Source: Leptospira sp. (GTDB lineage: Bacteria; Spirochaetota; Leptospiria; Leptospirales; Leptospiraceae). From it: a DNA stretch of 64,000 bases. The number at the start of each line of letters is the position of its first letter. Position 1 is the stretch's first letter. Positions 18,323-28,382 of this stretch are shown in pieces. The notes beneath the pieces are model-generated. The model worked only from the letters and a program-made list of their open reading frames with translations, made no database searches and was not told the origin of the DNA. The position numbers were made by a program, and so were the translations under genes. The stretch spans positions 1 to 64,000 of the forward strand of contig JAPZTS010000014.1 of assembly GCA_027533185.1 (NCBI GenBank). Direction: 5' to 3'.

Positions 18323-18859
18323 ATGGAACCAATTCACGCAACTACCATACTTTCTGTTAGGAAAAATGGAAAAATTGCCATGGGCGGAGATGGGCAAGTT
18401 TCTATGGGAAACACCGTTATGAAACACACCGCAAAAAAAGTAAGAAAGCTTCACGGTGGGAAAGTTCTTGCTGGATTTGCTGGTTCTGCTGCAGACGCAT
18501 TCACTCTCTTTGAACTTTTTGAAAAAAAACTGATCGAACATGGGGGCTCCGTTTCCCGAGCTGCGGTTGAGCTAGCACGAGAGTGGCGGATGGATCGGAT
18601 GCTTCGAAGGCTTGAGGCACTTCTCATCGTCTGTGACTCCAATGAATCTTTTTTAATTTCGGGAACGGGGGATGTGATTAGTCCTGATGATGGAGTTCTC
18701 GCAATCGGTTCTGGTGGTAATTTTGCTCTATCTGCAGCAAGGGCTCTCGTACAAAACACAGAGCTTGAGCCCAAGGAAATCATTGAAAGAGCAATGAAGA
18801 TAACAGCTGATATATGTATATACACAAATCATAATTTGGTATTAGAGGAACTTACATGA
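18323..18859 (+). CDS. hslV: ATP-dependent protease subunit HslV
   Basis: HslV (ClpQ) is the proteolytic core of the HslUV protease, a dodecamer with an N-terminal Thr nucleophile. The 178-residue precursor begins with six residues before the expected catalytic Thr7 (HA|TTILSVR), consistent with propeptide removal. The conserved GGDGQVSMG and an [16 protein letters not shown] segment are present. The end overlaps hslU by 4 bases. Confidence 0.96.
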   Translation: MEPIHATTILSVRKNGKIAMGGDGQVSMGNTVMKHTAKKVRKLHGGKVLAGFAGSAADAFTLFELFEKKLIEHGGSVSRAAVELAREWRMDRMLRRLEALLIVCDSNESFLISGTGDVISPDDGVLAIGSGGNFALSAARALVQNTELEPKEIIERAMKITADICIYTNHNLVLEELT

Positions 18860-20259
18860 ATGTAACGATTGCAGAAGTCGTAAATGAAAACCAAAACTTA
18901 ACTCCTAGACAAATTGTAAATAAACTCGATGAACATATTATCGGTCAACAAAAGGCCAAACGAGCTGTAGCTGTTGCACTTCGAAATCGAACTCGCAGGA
19001 GAATTTTGGATGATAATTTAAAAGAAGAGATTTACCCAAAAAATATCATCATGATTGGTCCGACGGGAGTTGGAAAAACAGAGATTGCTAGACGACTGTC
19101 CAAACTATGTGGTGCACCGTTTCTAAAAGTAGAAGCTACGAAATATACGGAAGTCGGTTATGTCGGTAGAGATGTGGAGTCTATGATTCGGGATTTGGCC
19201 GTTGGTGCACTGAATATGGTTAAGGCAGAATTTCGAGACCATGTTAAATCTAAGGCGGAAGAGAAGTCCGAAGAATTAATGTTAGATTTAATTCTCCCCC
19301 CATTATTTCAAAAAAAAGAATCCGAATTAAATGAAGAAGAAAAAGAAAGATTAAAAAGTTACATGGAATCTAGGGAAAGGTTTCGCACCAAACTTAGGAA
19401 TGGTGAACTGGACGAAACAGAAATTGAAATAGATATCCCAAAACCACAAATCCAATCGGGAATGCCCATGTTGCAGGTATTTGGTGCTGGCAATTTGGAA
19501 GATATGGACAATCAGCTACAAAATATCTTGGGAGATCTTATGCCAAAAAAATCTGGCAAACGTAAGCAAAAGATAAAAGATGCCAAAAAAATCCTACTAG
19601 ATTCGGAAGCTGAAAAACTGATAGATTCTGATAAAATTCAAACGGAAGCCGTACGTAGAGTAGAGGAGATGGGGATTGTCTTTTTGGATGAAATTGATAA
19701 GATTGCGGGCAAAGAGGGAAGACAAGGTGCAGATGTTTCCAGGGAAGGTGTTCAACGGGATTTACTTCCTATTGTAGAAGGTTCGACGGTCACGACAAAG
19801 ATTGGACCGATCAAAACCGATCATATTTTGTTCATTGCAGCGGGTGCCTTTCATATGTCCAAGCCTGCGGACTTGATTCCAGAACTCCAGGGTAGATTTC
19901 CAATTCGTGCGGAGCTTGACTCACTTACAGAAGAAGATTTTGTAAAGATCCTAACGACTCCTAAATCCTCTCTCACCAAACAGTATGAAGCTCTCCTTGG
20001 AACTGAAGGTGTGAAACTTGATTTTACTGAGGGGGGAATTCGTGAGATCGCCAAACTTGCTTTTCAGATGAATGAAAAGAATGAAAATATCGGTGCGAGA
20101 CGTTTGAATACAATTATGGAAAAACTTTTGGAAGATACGAGTTTTGATGCTCCCGATCTGTCTGGGGAAGAAAAAAATATTGTAATCACTGAACAATTTG
20201 TATCTGACAAACTAAAGGGAATTGTGGAAGATAAGGACTTAAGTAGATTTATATTATAA
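18856..20259 (+). CDS. hslU: HslU ATPase and unfoldase subunit
   Basis: HslU (ClpY) is the AAA+ unfoldase that feeds substrates into HslV. The 467-residue protein has Walker A GPTGVGKT at 68-75, the pore-loop region [13 protein letters not shown], a charged intermediate domain (about 110-245), Walker B FLDEID near 275-280, and the sensor region with [12 protein letters not shown]. The C-terminal tail ends SRFIL, the type that docks into HslV. It starts within hslV (4-base overlap) and ends 6 bases from the convergent pabBC gene. Confidence 0.96.
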   Translation: MNVTIAEVVNENQNLTPRQIVNKLDEHIIGQQKAKRAVAVALRNRTRRRILDDNLKEEIYPKNIIMIGPTGVGKTEIARRLSKLCGAPFLKVEATKYTEVGYVGRDVESMIRDLAVGALNMVKAEFRDHVKSKAEEKSEELMLDLILPPLFQKKESELNEEEKERLKSYMESRERFRTKLRNGELDETEIEIDIPKPQIQSGMPMLQVFGAGNLEDMDNQLQNILGDLMPKKSGKRKQKIKDAKKILLDSEAEKLIDSDKIQTEAVRRVEEMGIVFLDEIDKIAGKEGRQGADVSREGVQRDLLPIVEGSTVTTKIGPIKTDHILFIAAGAFHMSKPADLIPELQGRFPIRAELDSLTEEDFVKILTTPKSSLTKQYEALLGTEGVKLDFTEGGIREIAKLAFQMNEKNENIGARRLNTIMEKLLEDTSFDAPDLSGEEKNIVITEQFVSDKLKGIVEDKDLSRFIL

Positions 20260-20265
20260 ATTGAT

Positions 20266-22146
20266 TTAAGTAACCAAGATAAGATCTGCCCTCTCAAATC
20301 CTCTGACTGAGTTAGCTAGAAGAATTTCAGAAGCAGATTTTAATTCCTCCAGGTAAATTCTTTTCTCTTTCGCCCATCCTTTTTTTACGATATAATTTCG
20401 AAATACACCTTTAAGACCTGTATTGTATAGATCCGGGGTCCACCATTCATTTCCAATCTTTACAAATAAATTACGAATGGCGGTTTCTAATACCCTTCCT
20501 TCCTGATCCAAGAAAATAGTATCATCCATATTTTTTTCCTGGGATTTTTTCAATGCTTCGTCATACAAAGTTCTTACAGTTGTTTTGTGAACTAAAAATA
20601 TATCATTTATAGGAAGGGGTTGTGGATAAATCCAGATTTTGATTTTGGATTTTTTTGAAGAAATTGAAAGGGGGAAGACTTGAAATTCAAAGATACCATT
20701 TTCGTTTAATAGGAATCGAATTCTTTTAGGATTAACACCAGTTCTTTCTTGATAGATGATTTTATCTACACATTCTTGGGCTTTTTTTTCAGAAAATGGA
20801 TACCCAAAACGGTTTGCAGAATCCTTCATACGATGTAGATGTTCTTTTAGAAGACGAAATTTTCCATTTTGGAATCGGATCGTCTCCAAGATTTGAAAAT
20901 CAGGATTTGGCCTGTTTTTTAAAAATTTTGCTTTTGCAATGCATTCCGCAAATTCTTCCTGGGGATCGGACAAAACTGTAATTGCGCTACCGATTCCATA
21001 TTCACCTTTCCAAGTTGCGTCCACCTTTTCTTTGAGATGGATAGTTCTGATGGCAATGTTTCCAAGAATGTATTGAAGGTTATTTTCTTTTTCCCAACGA
21101 AGAATGGATCCAGTATAGATCCCTCGGTTTCGACCTTCTATGTTTTTGAGAAGTTCCATGGAACGTATTTTGGGTGCTCCAGTCACGCTACCTGATGGAA
21201 ATAATGCTTTGATCATTTCCAAAATCGAAACTTCCTCATTGATTTCCGATGAAATTTGTGAGACCATTTGCCAAACAGAATCAATTGGAATTATTTTAAA
21301 AAGTTCGTTGGTAATAACCGATCCAATTTGGGAAATTTTTCCTAAGTCGTTTCGAAATAAATCCGTTATCATAACGTTCTCGGACTTATCTTTTATTGAA
21401 TTTTGTAGTTTTTTCTTTTGAGCCTCATCTTCGAAAGTAGTTAGTCCTCGTGGTATCGTTCCTTTCATTGGTTCCGTTACTATTTTATTTCCTTTTCTCT
21501 CAAAGAAAAGTTCGGGAGAAAGACTTAAAATATGTTCATCGGTGTCGGGAAGAAAACATGTATATTTTGTTTTCTGCTTTTTCTTTAGTGTTTGATACAG
21601 TTCAAAAGGTTCGCCGTTTAGATTGACAGAATTTAGAAAACAAAGATTAAGTTCATAACTTTCGCCTTCTATTAAGTAGGATTTGGTTTTGTGGAACTTT
21701 TCATCATAGGATATCTGATCCAGGCCAAAATTTATATCGAATTTGATATCATTTGTGATTTCATTTGATTTTGGATTTATATAAGAATATACTTTTTTTC
21801 CTTTGAATACTTTGCCTTTTATTAAAATTGTGTCTTTCGGAAGTTCAGAAAGTAACGAATTTAGTTTATCTAAAATTAAATAACCTAATTCATAGAAAAG
21901 ATTTACTTGAATGTAATATCCTAAATTTACAAAAATTTCTAATCTCTTTAGATAATCCGTTAGTTTTAGTTTTGTTAATTCTAGGTCATCTCCTGTTTTG
22001 ATTTCAAAAGATTCTATTTTTTGAAAATATTCGATAACGTTTGTAATTCCAGGGTTTGAGAAGCTGTCTTCGAAGAGAGATCCTTGTGTCAGCAAGTATC
22101 TCTCTTTGAATTCTTGATATGGAATGGGAGGCTGTGTGTCTTTCAA
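20266..22146 (-). CDS. pabBC: Aminodeoxychorismate synthase component I fused to aminodeoxychorismate lyase
   Basis: The 626-residue protein joins two folate enzymes. Residues about 145-385 are the chorismate-binding PabB catalytic part, with the nucleophile Lys228 in EPMKGTIPRG and FPSGSVTGAPKIRSMELL at 316-333. Residues about 390-626 are PabC, a fold-IV PLP enzyme with Lys521 in VHKTTVR and a typical DDTIFLDQEGRVLETA. Together they turn chorismate into 4-aminobenzoate, using ammonia from a PabA not found here. The region before residue 145 is poorly conserved compared with classical PabB. It overlaps the upstream GHKL-like gene by 4 bases. Confidence 0.9.
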   Translation of the reverse strand: MKDTQPPIPYQEFKERYLLTQGSLFEDSFSNPGITNVIEYFQKIESFEIKTGDDLELTKLKLTDYLKRLEIFVNLGYYIQVNLFYELGYLILDKLNSLLSELPKDTILIKGKVFKGKKVYSYINPKSNEITNDIKFDINFGLDQISYDEKFHKTKSYLIEGESYELNLCFLNSVNLNGEPFELYQTLKKKQKTKYTCFLPDTDEHILSLSPELFFERKGNKIVTEPMKGTIPRGLTTFEDEAQKKKLQNSIKDKSENVMITDLFRNDLGKISQIGSVITNELFKIIPIDSVWQMVSQISSEINEEVSILEMIKALFPSGSVTGAPKIRSMELLKNIEGRNRGIYTGSILRWEKENNLQYILGNIAIRTIHLKEKVDATWKGEYGIGSAITVLSDPQEEFAECIAKAKFLKNRPNPDFQILETIRFQNGKFRLLKEHLHRMKDSANRFGYPFSEKKAQECVDKIIYQERTGVNPKRIRFLLNENGIFEFQVFPLSISSKKSKIKIWIYPQPLPINDIFLVHKTTVRTLYDEALKKSQEKNMDDTIFLDQEGRVLETAIRNLFVKIGNEWWTPDLYNTGLKGVFRNYIVKKGWAKEKRIYLEELKSASEILLANSVRGFERADLILVT

Positions 22147-22979
22147 AACTCCATCTTCTGAAGTGCCTCAATGGGGTAATTGAGATACACCGTGGTTGCA
22201 TGTTTACTTGTTTGGATATCAAAACACTCCATTGGATCGAGTCCAAGATTGTAGAATCCTTCATCGATCATGGCAATTCCAAAGCCCGCACTTTCCTTTT
22301 CATCTAAAAAGTCGGGTCTAAAGAATTCTCCAGAATTTCCTGCGCGCGCCAACTCGTTATGCCTTTCCCGACTGCTTTGGATTCGTTTTAAGTCCATACC
22401 CATGATGGGGCTATCATTCCGAATCCGAATATAAAGGGAGTTAGGACGAATTTCGATTTTCAAAGAAATTTTGAGATCGTACTTCTTTGTCTTTTGGCGA
22501 ACCAAATCCAGAAATTCTATCTCCGCAGGCGTAAGTTCGCCTCGTTTCGCCTTTTTTTTATCTGAGAGAGTAAGTATCTTTTGCACGACTTTTTTAATTT
22601 TATCGGGAACAATGTATCTTTGCATCGCATCGCGGAGAGGTTCTGTCTCTAAGATTACATCCAATAGTTCTTCGGCTTCTTCTTCGGGCGTTTGGCCTGA
22701 GTTTTTGAGTTTTGTTAGGAGTTCGTCTTGGAAAATCACAAAACGTGTGTTTGCTTTCACTGCATTCAGAAGTGCTTCCATAAGTCCGCTGAACAAATGA
22801 AAACTCGTGAGTGGATTTGCTCCCACTCGATCTAGTAAACCCTGAACTACTTCGTTGATCACATGTCGAGTGGATTTGGTAAGGCCTTTCAGTTGAAAAT
22901 GAAAGTAGTCTTTTCTTAAGATTTCTGGAAGGTTTTGGAGGATTTCCTCACCTTTGTATTTGATTTTCTCGTTTCCCAT
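22143..22979 (-). CDS. GHKL-type ATPase-like protein
   Basis: The 278-residue protein carries motifs reminiscent of the histidine-kinase/HSP90 ATPase fold: an N-box-like helix MEALLNAVKAN (about 67-77), a G1-like IRNDSP (186-191) and a G2-like AGFGIAM (231-237). A charged helical insert of about 100 residues separates the first two. There is no phosphoacceptor His domain, so a classical kinase is unlikely. The G1 motif lacks the usual D-x-G, so ATP binding is uncertain. It is translationally coupled to pabBC (ATGA). The role is unknown. Confidence 0.55.
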   Translation of the reverse strand: MGNEKIKYKGEEILQNLPEILRKDYFHFQLKGLTKSTRHVINEVVQGLLDRVGANPLTSFHLFSGLMEALLNAVKANTRFVIFQDELLTKLKNSGQTPEEEAEELLDVILETEPLRDAMQRYIVPDKIKKVVQKILTLSDKKKAKRGELTPAEIEFLDLVRQKTKKYDLKISLKIEIRPNSLYIRIRNDSPIMGMDLKRIQSSRERHNELARAGNSGEFFRPDFLDEKESAGFGIAMIDEGFYNLGLDPMECFDIQTSKHATTVYLNYPIEALQKMEF

Positions 22980-23064
22980 TGAGGTTTGCTAAACTTTTAT
23001 GTTAAAAAACAGGGTTTTCTGGTATTTGTAAACCAGTTTTCCAAATGAAATAGAGTTTATTGGC

Positions 23065-23307
23065 ATGAAAGAATTTTTACTCAAAACTCCAGACCTCGGT
23101 GATACAGAAAAAATAGAACTCGTTCAGTGGAATTTTTCACCAGGAGATCAGATTTCTATAGGGGATGAAGTCATAGAGCTTGTTACAGACAAGGCAGCCT
23201 TTCCTGTTGAATCGCCTTATTCTGGAATCTTAAAATCCATTTTAATCCCAAAGGGTTCGGTAGTAAAAACCGGCGAGATATTAGGAGTTTTAGAAATCCA
23301 AGAATGA
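23065..23307 (+). CDS. Stand-alone lipoyl/biotinyl carrier domain
   Basis: The 80-residue protein is a complete lipoyl-type beta-barrel and nothing more. The attachment Lys43 lies in VTDKAAFPVESP, the DKA variant typical of lipoyl domains of 2-oxoacid dehydrogenase E2 subunits. The symmetric GDQISIGDEV and KGSVVKTGEIL turns are present. It lacks the E1/E3-binding and acyltransferase domains of E2 and is too short for a carboxylase carrier. It resembles neither GcvH length nor motifs. It overlaps the phosphoesterase gene by 4 bases. Confidence 0.75.
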   Translation: MKEFLLKTPDLGDTEKIELVQWNFSPGDQISIGDEVIELVTDKAAFPVESPYSGILKSILIPKGSVVKTGEILGVLEIQE

Positions 23308-24185
23308 AAATTCTCCACATTTCAGACCTCCACTTCCCTAGACGTTTGCCCTATTTTTCTTTACGGGGCAAAGCGATAGTGGGTTATCTCAATTACCGTT
23401 TGAGACGAAGGTCTAAATATCCTATACAATTGGTTCAAACTCTGGTTAATCATATTAAGAATTTAGAATATGATGCTTTGGTTATATCGGGAGATTTAAC
23501 GAATGTTTCCCATCCTCTTGAATTTGAATATGCCAGAGAGATATTAAATCCCATTTTAGATGAGCGAGCATTTTTAATACCTGGCAACCACGACCGTTAC
23601 CAAAAAAAATCTATTTCCCCTCTATCTCTTTTCGAGAAATATTTCGCAAATTGGATGGGAACATCAATTTCGAATAAAGTCTATCTTTACAAAAAACAAA
23701 TAGGCGAAAAAACTTTTATTGGGTGGGATTCCAGCACAGCCTTACCCATTGCGAAGGCAAATGGTTTTATAGACCCAACTGTGTTTGATGAGACATTTAG
23801 CCAGATTTCCGATGACTATATTCTTGTTTGTCACCACCCCATTTGGAACCCCAAAGAGCAAGTGGAGTCGAGAGGGCATCGGCTTACGAATCGTCTTGAA
23901 GTTGTGGAACAATTGAAACGGAATCCTCCCATTGTCTATCTTCATGGTCATACTCATTCCAATTGGATCAAATTGTCTGGAGATCGTATTCCCTTTTCCA
24001 TTGTAAATTCAGCTTCCAGCACAAGACTGTCAGATAGAGGACATGATTGTGGGTTTCATGAAATTTATATTTCTGCGGATTCCAATCATTCGCACAAAGT
24101 TGAGTTCAAACGTTTTCAATTTAAAAATAATGTATTTAGTGAGACGAATCCAATCTATTACCAAGATGCGGATGGGATAGTCTAA
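23304..24185 (+). CDS. Calcineurin-like metallophosphoesterase
   Basis: The 293-residue protein has all five metal-binding blocks of the family in order: ISDLHFP (6-12), SGDLTN (about 62-67), PGNHDRY (about 96-102), VCHHPIW (about 176-182) and HGHTHSNW (about 214-221). It has no signal peptide, so it is probably cytoplasmic. The substrate could be a cyclic nucleotide, a phospholipid precursor or a phosphoprotein. It is coupled to the lipoyl-domain gene before it and ends 8 bases before the Mrp gene. Confidence 0.85.
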   Translation: MKILHISDLHFPRRLPYFSLRGKAIVGYLNYRLRRRSKYPIQLVQTLVNHIKNLEYDALVISGDLTNVSHPLEFEYAREILNPILDERAFLIPGNHDRYQKKSISPLSLFEKYFANWMGTSISNKVYLYKKQIGEKTFIGWDSSTALPIAKANGFIDPTVFDETFSQISDDYILVCHHPIWNPKEQVESRGHRLTNRLEVVEQLKRNPPIVYLHGHTHSNWIKLSGDRIPFSIVNSASSTRLSDRGHDCGFHEIYISADSNHSHKVEFKRFQFKNNVFSETNPIYYQDADGIV

Positions 24186-24193
24186 AGGATAGA

Positions 24194-25246
24194 ATGGCAA
24201 ATCAAAAAATAGAATTAAAAGATATCCAGCGCCAACTAATGTTGGTCAAACATCCTGAATTAAAAAAGGATATTGTGAGTCTCGGTATGGTTGCATCCGT
24301 CACTCCAAATGATGAAGGCATAGAAATTCTAATCAAAACACCAAACAATGACAGACGTTTGCAAATCGGTCTCGAAGCACAAACCAGACAACTTGTATCC
24401 AAACTTGAAGGTGCAGGAAAGGTAAAAATTAAATTTGAAGTTGACCAAAACCTCAAAATGGAAGATGGAAACCGAATCCTTGGTGTAAAAAAAGTTATCG
24501 CGATTGGATCTGGAAAGGGTGGTGTTGGAAAATCCACGGTCACAGCAAATCTGGCTGCCTCCTTTGTGAAACAAGGTAAAAAAGTAGGAATTTTAGATGC
24601 CGATATTTATGGACCATCACTTGGAAAGATGTTTGGTATCAGCGGTCGTGTTGCTCTTAAATCTGAAGAAGATAAAATTTACCCATTAGAAAAACATGGG
24701 ATCAAATTGATTTCCTTTTCTTTTTTAGTAACAGAGGACCAACCTGTTGTTTGGCGGGGACCTATGTTGGGTAAGGCCATTGAACAGTTCTTATATGACG
24801 TTGTTTGGGGTGAACTAGACTATCTTTTCATTGACCTTCCACCAGGAACGGGCGATGTCCAGCTATCCCTTGCGCAATTGATAGACCTTGATGGTTCCGT
24901 GATTGTTACTACTCCTCAAGATGTGGCGGTTCTCGATGCAGGTAGAGCTGCTTCCATGTTCAAACAAGTAAAAGTTCCAATCTTCGGAATCGTAGAAAAC
25001 ATGTCTGGATTTGCCTGCCCTAAATGTGGCCATGTGACAGATGTGTTTTCGAAAGGAGGAGGGGAAAAATTGGCAAAACAAGTCGGAGTGCCAGAACTTG
25101 GTTCGATTCCATTGACTATGGAGGTTATGACATCTGGGGAATCTGGGAAGCCAGCTACCTTAGACGGTGAAAATTCTGTACTCTCTGCCGCTTATGCAAG
25201 CATTACAAAAAATTTGGAAGAGCAGATATCTTTATTTGAAGACTAA
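24194..25246 (+). CDS. mrp: Mrp/ApbC/NBP35-type iron-sulfur cluster carrier ATPase
   Basis: The 350-residue protein has an N-terminal DUF59/MIP18-like domain (about 8-85) and a P-loop ATPase domain with the deviant Walker A GKGGVGKS at 107-114, the [12 protein letters not shown] switch region and [11 protein letters not shown]. The cluster-binding pair Cys275 and Cys278 in FACPKCG is present. Members carry Fe-S clusters to target enzymes as homodimers. It follows the phosphoesterase gene directly. Confidence 0.92.
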   Translation: MANQKIELKDIQRQLMLVKHPELKKDIVSLGMVASVTPNDEGIEILIKTPNNDRRLQIGLEAQTRQLVSKLEGAGKVKIKFEVDQNLKMEDGNRILGVKKVIAIGSGKGGVGKSTVTANLAASFVKQGKKVGILDADIYGPSLGKMFGISGRVALKSEEDKIYPLEKHGIKLISFSFLVTEDQPVVWRGPMLGKAIEQFLYDVVWGELDYLFIDLPPGTGDVQLSLAQLIDLDGSVIVTTPQDVAVLDAGRAASMFKQVKVPIFGIVENMSGFACPKCGHVTDVFSKGGGEKLAKQVGVPELGSIPLTMEVMTSGESGKPATLDGENSVLSAAYASITKNLEEQISLFED

Positions 25247-25294
25247 AAATCACTTGTTTCTTAACAGGCAATTGGTAGTCTAATATCACAACTT

Positions 25295-25987
25295 ATGAAT
25301 TTCGAACGTGGATCAAAACCAAACCCTACGGGAAACTTGATTGCCTACTGCCATGTTTTTGGAGAGAATCCAATTGCACCTGGTGGTAAGATCATTGCTT
25401 CCAATGTGGTCGTGAGTTTTTTAAAGATCGGTGATAATTTTCCCGTCGTCACCTTTCCTCCCGTTGCTCTTGCCTCTAAGGAAGAGTTGATGAAGATACT
25501 TTCGGACAATATCCATCTATACGATGTTGTTCAACTTCCCGATTTCCAAATGCCTGAACAGAAAGACAACGCAAACCAATACATCCAAGAGCGTATGGAG
25601 CAATTCAACGCGATGGTTATGCGGTATGTTGAGTTTTGTAAGGCAAAAGAAAAAAAACCTGGGAATACAATTCCAGAGAATATGGATGCCTCTAATGAAC
25701 CATTAGAAGCTTTGGCAAGTCTTTCGTTAGAGTTTCGAAACACTTCGGGTATCGCAAGAGAGGCGACTCGGCTAAAAATGGATCGTATCGTGGATTACTT
25801 TCACAACAACCATCCCAATCTTGATATAGATAATTTTAAAAAGGCCTTGGTAGTTCCAGGCAAATTGGGTGACGAACTGGTTAGCCTTTACATTCAAAAA
25901 TTCAACGCAATCCAGATTGAAAATTATGAAACGGCCTCAGATCTTAGAAAACGCATTTTAGAAATAGAATCCTCATCTCTTCGCTAG
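25295..25987 (+). CDS. Protein of unknown function with C-terminal UVR-like motif
   Basis: The 230-residue soluble protein has no family I recognise over residues 1-185. The last 30 residues ([20 protein letters not shown]) match the UVR motif, the helical hairpin in UvrB, UvrC, ClpC and McsA that mediates contacts between those proteins. It may therefore dock on a UvrB- or Clp-type partner; that is inference. It lies 48 bases after the Mrp gene. Confidence 0.55.
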   Translation: MNFERGSKPNPTGNLIAYCHVFGENPIAPGGKIIASNVVVSFLKIGDNFPVVTFPPVALASKEELMKILSDNIHLYDVVQLPDFQMPEQKDNANQYIQERMEQFNAMVMRYVEFCKAKEKKPGNTIPENMDASNEPLEALASLSLEFRNTSGIAREATRLKMDRIVDYFHNNHPNLDIDNFKKALVVPGKLGDELVSLYIQKFNAIQIENYETASDLRKRILEIESSSLR

Positions 25988-25998
25988 AAAAAAATTTC

Positions 25999-26026
25999 TT
26001 GACTAGGTATTTCTTTCGCTGAAAAT
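25999..26026 (+). promoter_or_regulatory. Possible promoter at the release-factor-like gene
   Basis: TTGACT (25999-26004) and GAAAAT (26021-26026) are separated by 16 bases. A transcript from here would begin at or just after the annotated ATG at 26030, implying a leaderless message. Both boxes are partial matches in AT-rich DNA, so this is tentative. Confidence 0.25.
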
Positions 26027-26029
26027 CAA

Positions 26030-26410
26030 ATGCCCTTGAGTTTTCCCGTGTCCGTAGAAAAGAATGCTTTGCTTCGCAAAAGAATGGAAAGTTTAGGCAT
26101 CCGTGAATCAGACCTAACGGAAACATTCATTCGATCCGGAGGGAAAGGTGGTCAAAACGTGAACAAGGTATCGACTGCAGTTCTATTGGTTCACAAGATC
26201 TCTGGTGAACAAGTGAAATGTTCTATCTACCGAACTCAAGGTTTGAATCGGTATAAAGCTCGGGACTTACTCTGTAAAATTCTAGAATCAAAGCTTCTTC
26301 CATCCATTCCGAATCGTCAGATTCTAAAAATACAAAAGAAGAAAAAAGATAAGGCAAGAAGAGTCAGGGAAAAATACCTCCTTGAACAGGACTTTAGGAA
26401 TGAAGAATGA
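26030..26410 (+). CDS. Peptide-chain-release-factor-like protein with GGQ motif
   Basis: The 126-residue protein is the catalytic domain 3 of class I release factors without the codon-recognition domains. GGQ is at 40-42 within RSGGKGGQNVNKV, followed by a basic C-terminal tail (KIQKKKKDKARRVREKY) that could enter the ribosomal mRNA channel. This is the layout of rescue factors such as ArfB/YaeJ and of the C12orf65 group. The N-terminal FPVSVEKNALLRKRMESLGI matches homologues, supporting the ATG at 26030 even though no ribosome-binding site is seen. It overlaps the next gene by 4 bases. Confidence 0.85.
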   Translation: MPLSFPVSVEKNALLRKRMESLGIRESDLTETFIRSGGKGGQNVNKVSTAVLLVHKISGEQVKCSIYRTQGLNRYKARDLLCKILESKLLPSIPNRQILKIQKKKKDKARRVREKYLLEQDFRNEE

Positions 26411-28332
26411 AAAAGAGTTTTTTGATTTTTGCGGGTCTCTTAGCTACAATCCTACTTTTAAAGTTTTTCTTCGATTTCTCACACTTGGAGGAATGGCGGC
26501 AAGGATGGGAGTACCGATATCTTGATGACCAAGAGCTCTCTGAATTTTCCACTTCTTTAGAAGATCTTTCTTTTGAATACTCTTCGTATAGGATTCCAAA
26601 CATCAGTTTGGAGAGTCCACCAAAGCCATTTTTGGTACTACGAAAAAAATGGATAAAAAGAGATAATTTTCAAAATCCAACCTTATATTTGCGGGGACTA
26701 GTCTCAACCTTTGATATTGTTTGCAATGGTCACGTTTTGGGTACTCAATTCTATCGAGGATCGCAAGCTGATTCTAATCTCAATACAATTCCTCGTGAGA
26801 TAGAGAGTTATAAGTATAACACCAAATTTTTTCCCATTTTGAGTCTGCCTGAACATTGCAATGGTCAATATATCTATGTGATATTTTTTGAATTGGGAAA
26901 TCTCCCATTGGGGTTTACAGAACCTCCGTTATATGGTGATGCAATTACAAATTATAGATCACTTTCGAATAGATACCAATCTTTCGCTTCATTGGGCTTT
27001 TTTTTTCTGATTTTAGGTTTTTTTTCTTTATATCTCTTTGTCCGTCGGAAGAAAAAACCTCTGATTGCCTTTACGGGTTTCTCAATCATTTCAGGTATTC
27101 ATTTTTTATCACAAGTTGGTTTTTTTGGTTATTATTATTTTGATAACATAACACTAAATTTTTATATTTTTATAATTAGCCTTTTCCTGATTCCAATTAC
27201 CTGTCTCTATTTTTTTGATAAATTGTTTGGTATTGGAAGATGGAATATCATTCGGATGTTGTGGCAATTCCATTTGGTTTTTAGCGTGATTGTGCTCGGT
27301 CTTACTCTTACAGAAAATATAAGTGTTATCAATGCTATTGTAATGTTTTTTTGGATTTGTTTTCCTGCAATGGTATTGCAGGTAATTGTATCCATACGCG
27401 AATATGTTTTGCGGAAACCAAAAGCCTGGATACTAATTGTTGGTTCAAGTCTCCTTCTTCTTTTTAATGGACATGATATCCTGTCTTCTCTTTCTGTTTT
27501 CGAGACTACGATTCGAGTTTCTCCTTGGGGATTTTTCCTTTTTGTTTTGTCTTTGACAATTTATGGAGAAAATCTCTTTCGTGAATCGGAAATCAAATTT
27601 AACAGCCTTCAAAAAGAGATTCAAACCGCAGCAAGAATTCAAAATGCTATCCTCCCGCCCTGAGAACCAAAATGGGAAAATACTAAAATAGATGTCTACT
27701 ACCAACCAAGCCACGAAGTAGGTGGTGATTTTTACGACTTCCAGGCATTAGGTGGAAACAAGTATGGAATACTTATTGCGGATGTTGTTGGGCATGGTTT
27801 GGGTGCCTCTATTATTGCCTCACTTTCTAAATTTGCCTTCTTCCAAAATTATAAACATTGGGCAAATCCATCTTTTTTACTTTCTGCAATGAATAATGAT
27901 TTGGTAAAAAAATCCTTTGGAAGATTTACAACTGCAACTTATATCTGCATCGATAGAGAGAAACAAAAATTTGTTATATCCAATGCGGGCCATCCATCCT
28001 TTTTACATTGGAAGTCCAAAGAAGCTAAGTTAGTCGAAATCAAGCCAAAGGGAAAACCACTCGGTATCTTGCCAGAGCTTGTATTTTTTGAAGAAGAATA
28101 CGTCTTTGAATCAGGTGATCGATTCTTATTTTATACGGATGGGCTTACAGAGGAAGAGAATGCGAAAGGTGAGGAGTTTGGAATTCAGAATTTGATGGAT
28201 TGTTTTTTCACAGGTATCCAAAAAAATCCAAGAGATCCGATCTCTTATTTGATCTCCAAGTTTCATGAATTTACGGAGATGGTTGGCCACCCCCACGACG
28301 ATGTAACTCTGATTCATGTTGAGATATTGTAG
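26407..28332 (+). pseudogene. 7TM SpoIIE-type serine phosphatase split by an in-frame TGA
   Basis: One open frame of 641 codons is broken only by TGA at 27661-27663 (codon 419). Before it are a signal segment (about 5-22), an extracytoplasmic 7TMR-DISM-like domain (to about 190), about seven membrane helices (195-385) and the linker AARIQNAILPP. After it the same frame continues EPKWENTKIDVYYQPSHEVGGDFYD, then ADVVGHG (Asp459), a YTDG turn and PHDDVTL, the complete metal-binding set of a SpoIIE/RsbU phosphatase. No ATG, GTG or TTG lies between the TGA and the second metal motif, so the downstream part cannot form a whole domain alone. A single C-to-T change from CGA (Arg) would explain it. 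The gene overlaps the release-factor-like gene by 4 bases. Confidence 0.85.
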
Positions 28333-28382
28333 TCGTCCTTCAGATGTTGGCAAATCTGTATGTTTGTGGTAGACTAGTTTGT

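Noticed and set aside
27661..27663. TGA at codon 419 as a selenocysteine codon
   Set aside because: No hairpin like a bacterial SECIS element follows directly, and SpoIIE phosphatases do not use a Cys at this linker position. A nonsense change or sequencing error is simpler.
27799..28332. A separate gene starting at TTG 27799 for the second half of the phosphatase
   Set aside because: It would begin after the first two metal motifs, has no ribosome-binding site, and continues the upstream frame exactly; it is part of the interrupted gene.
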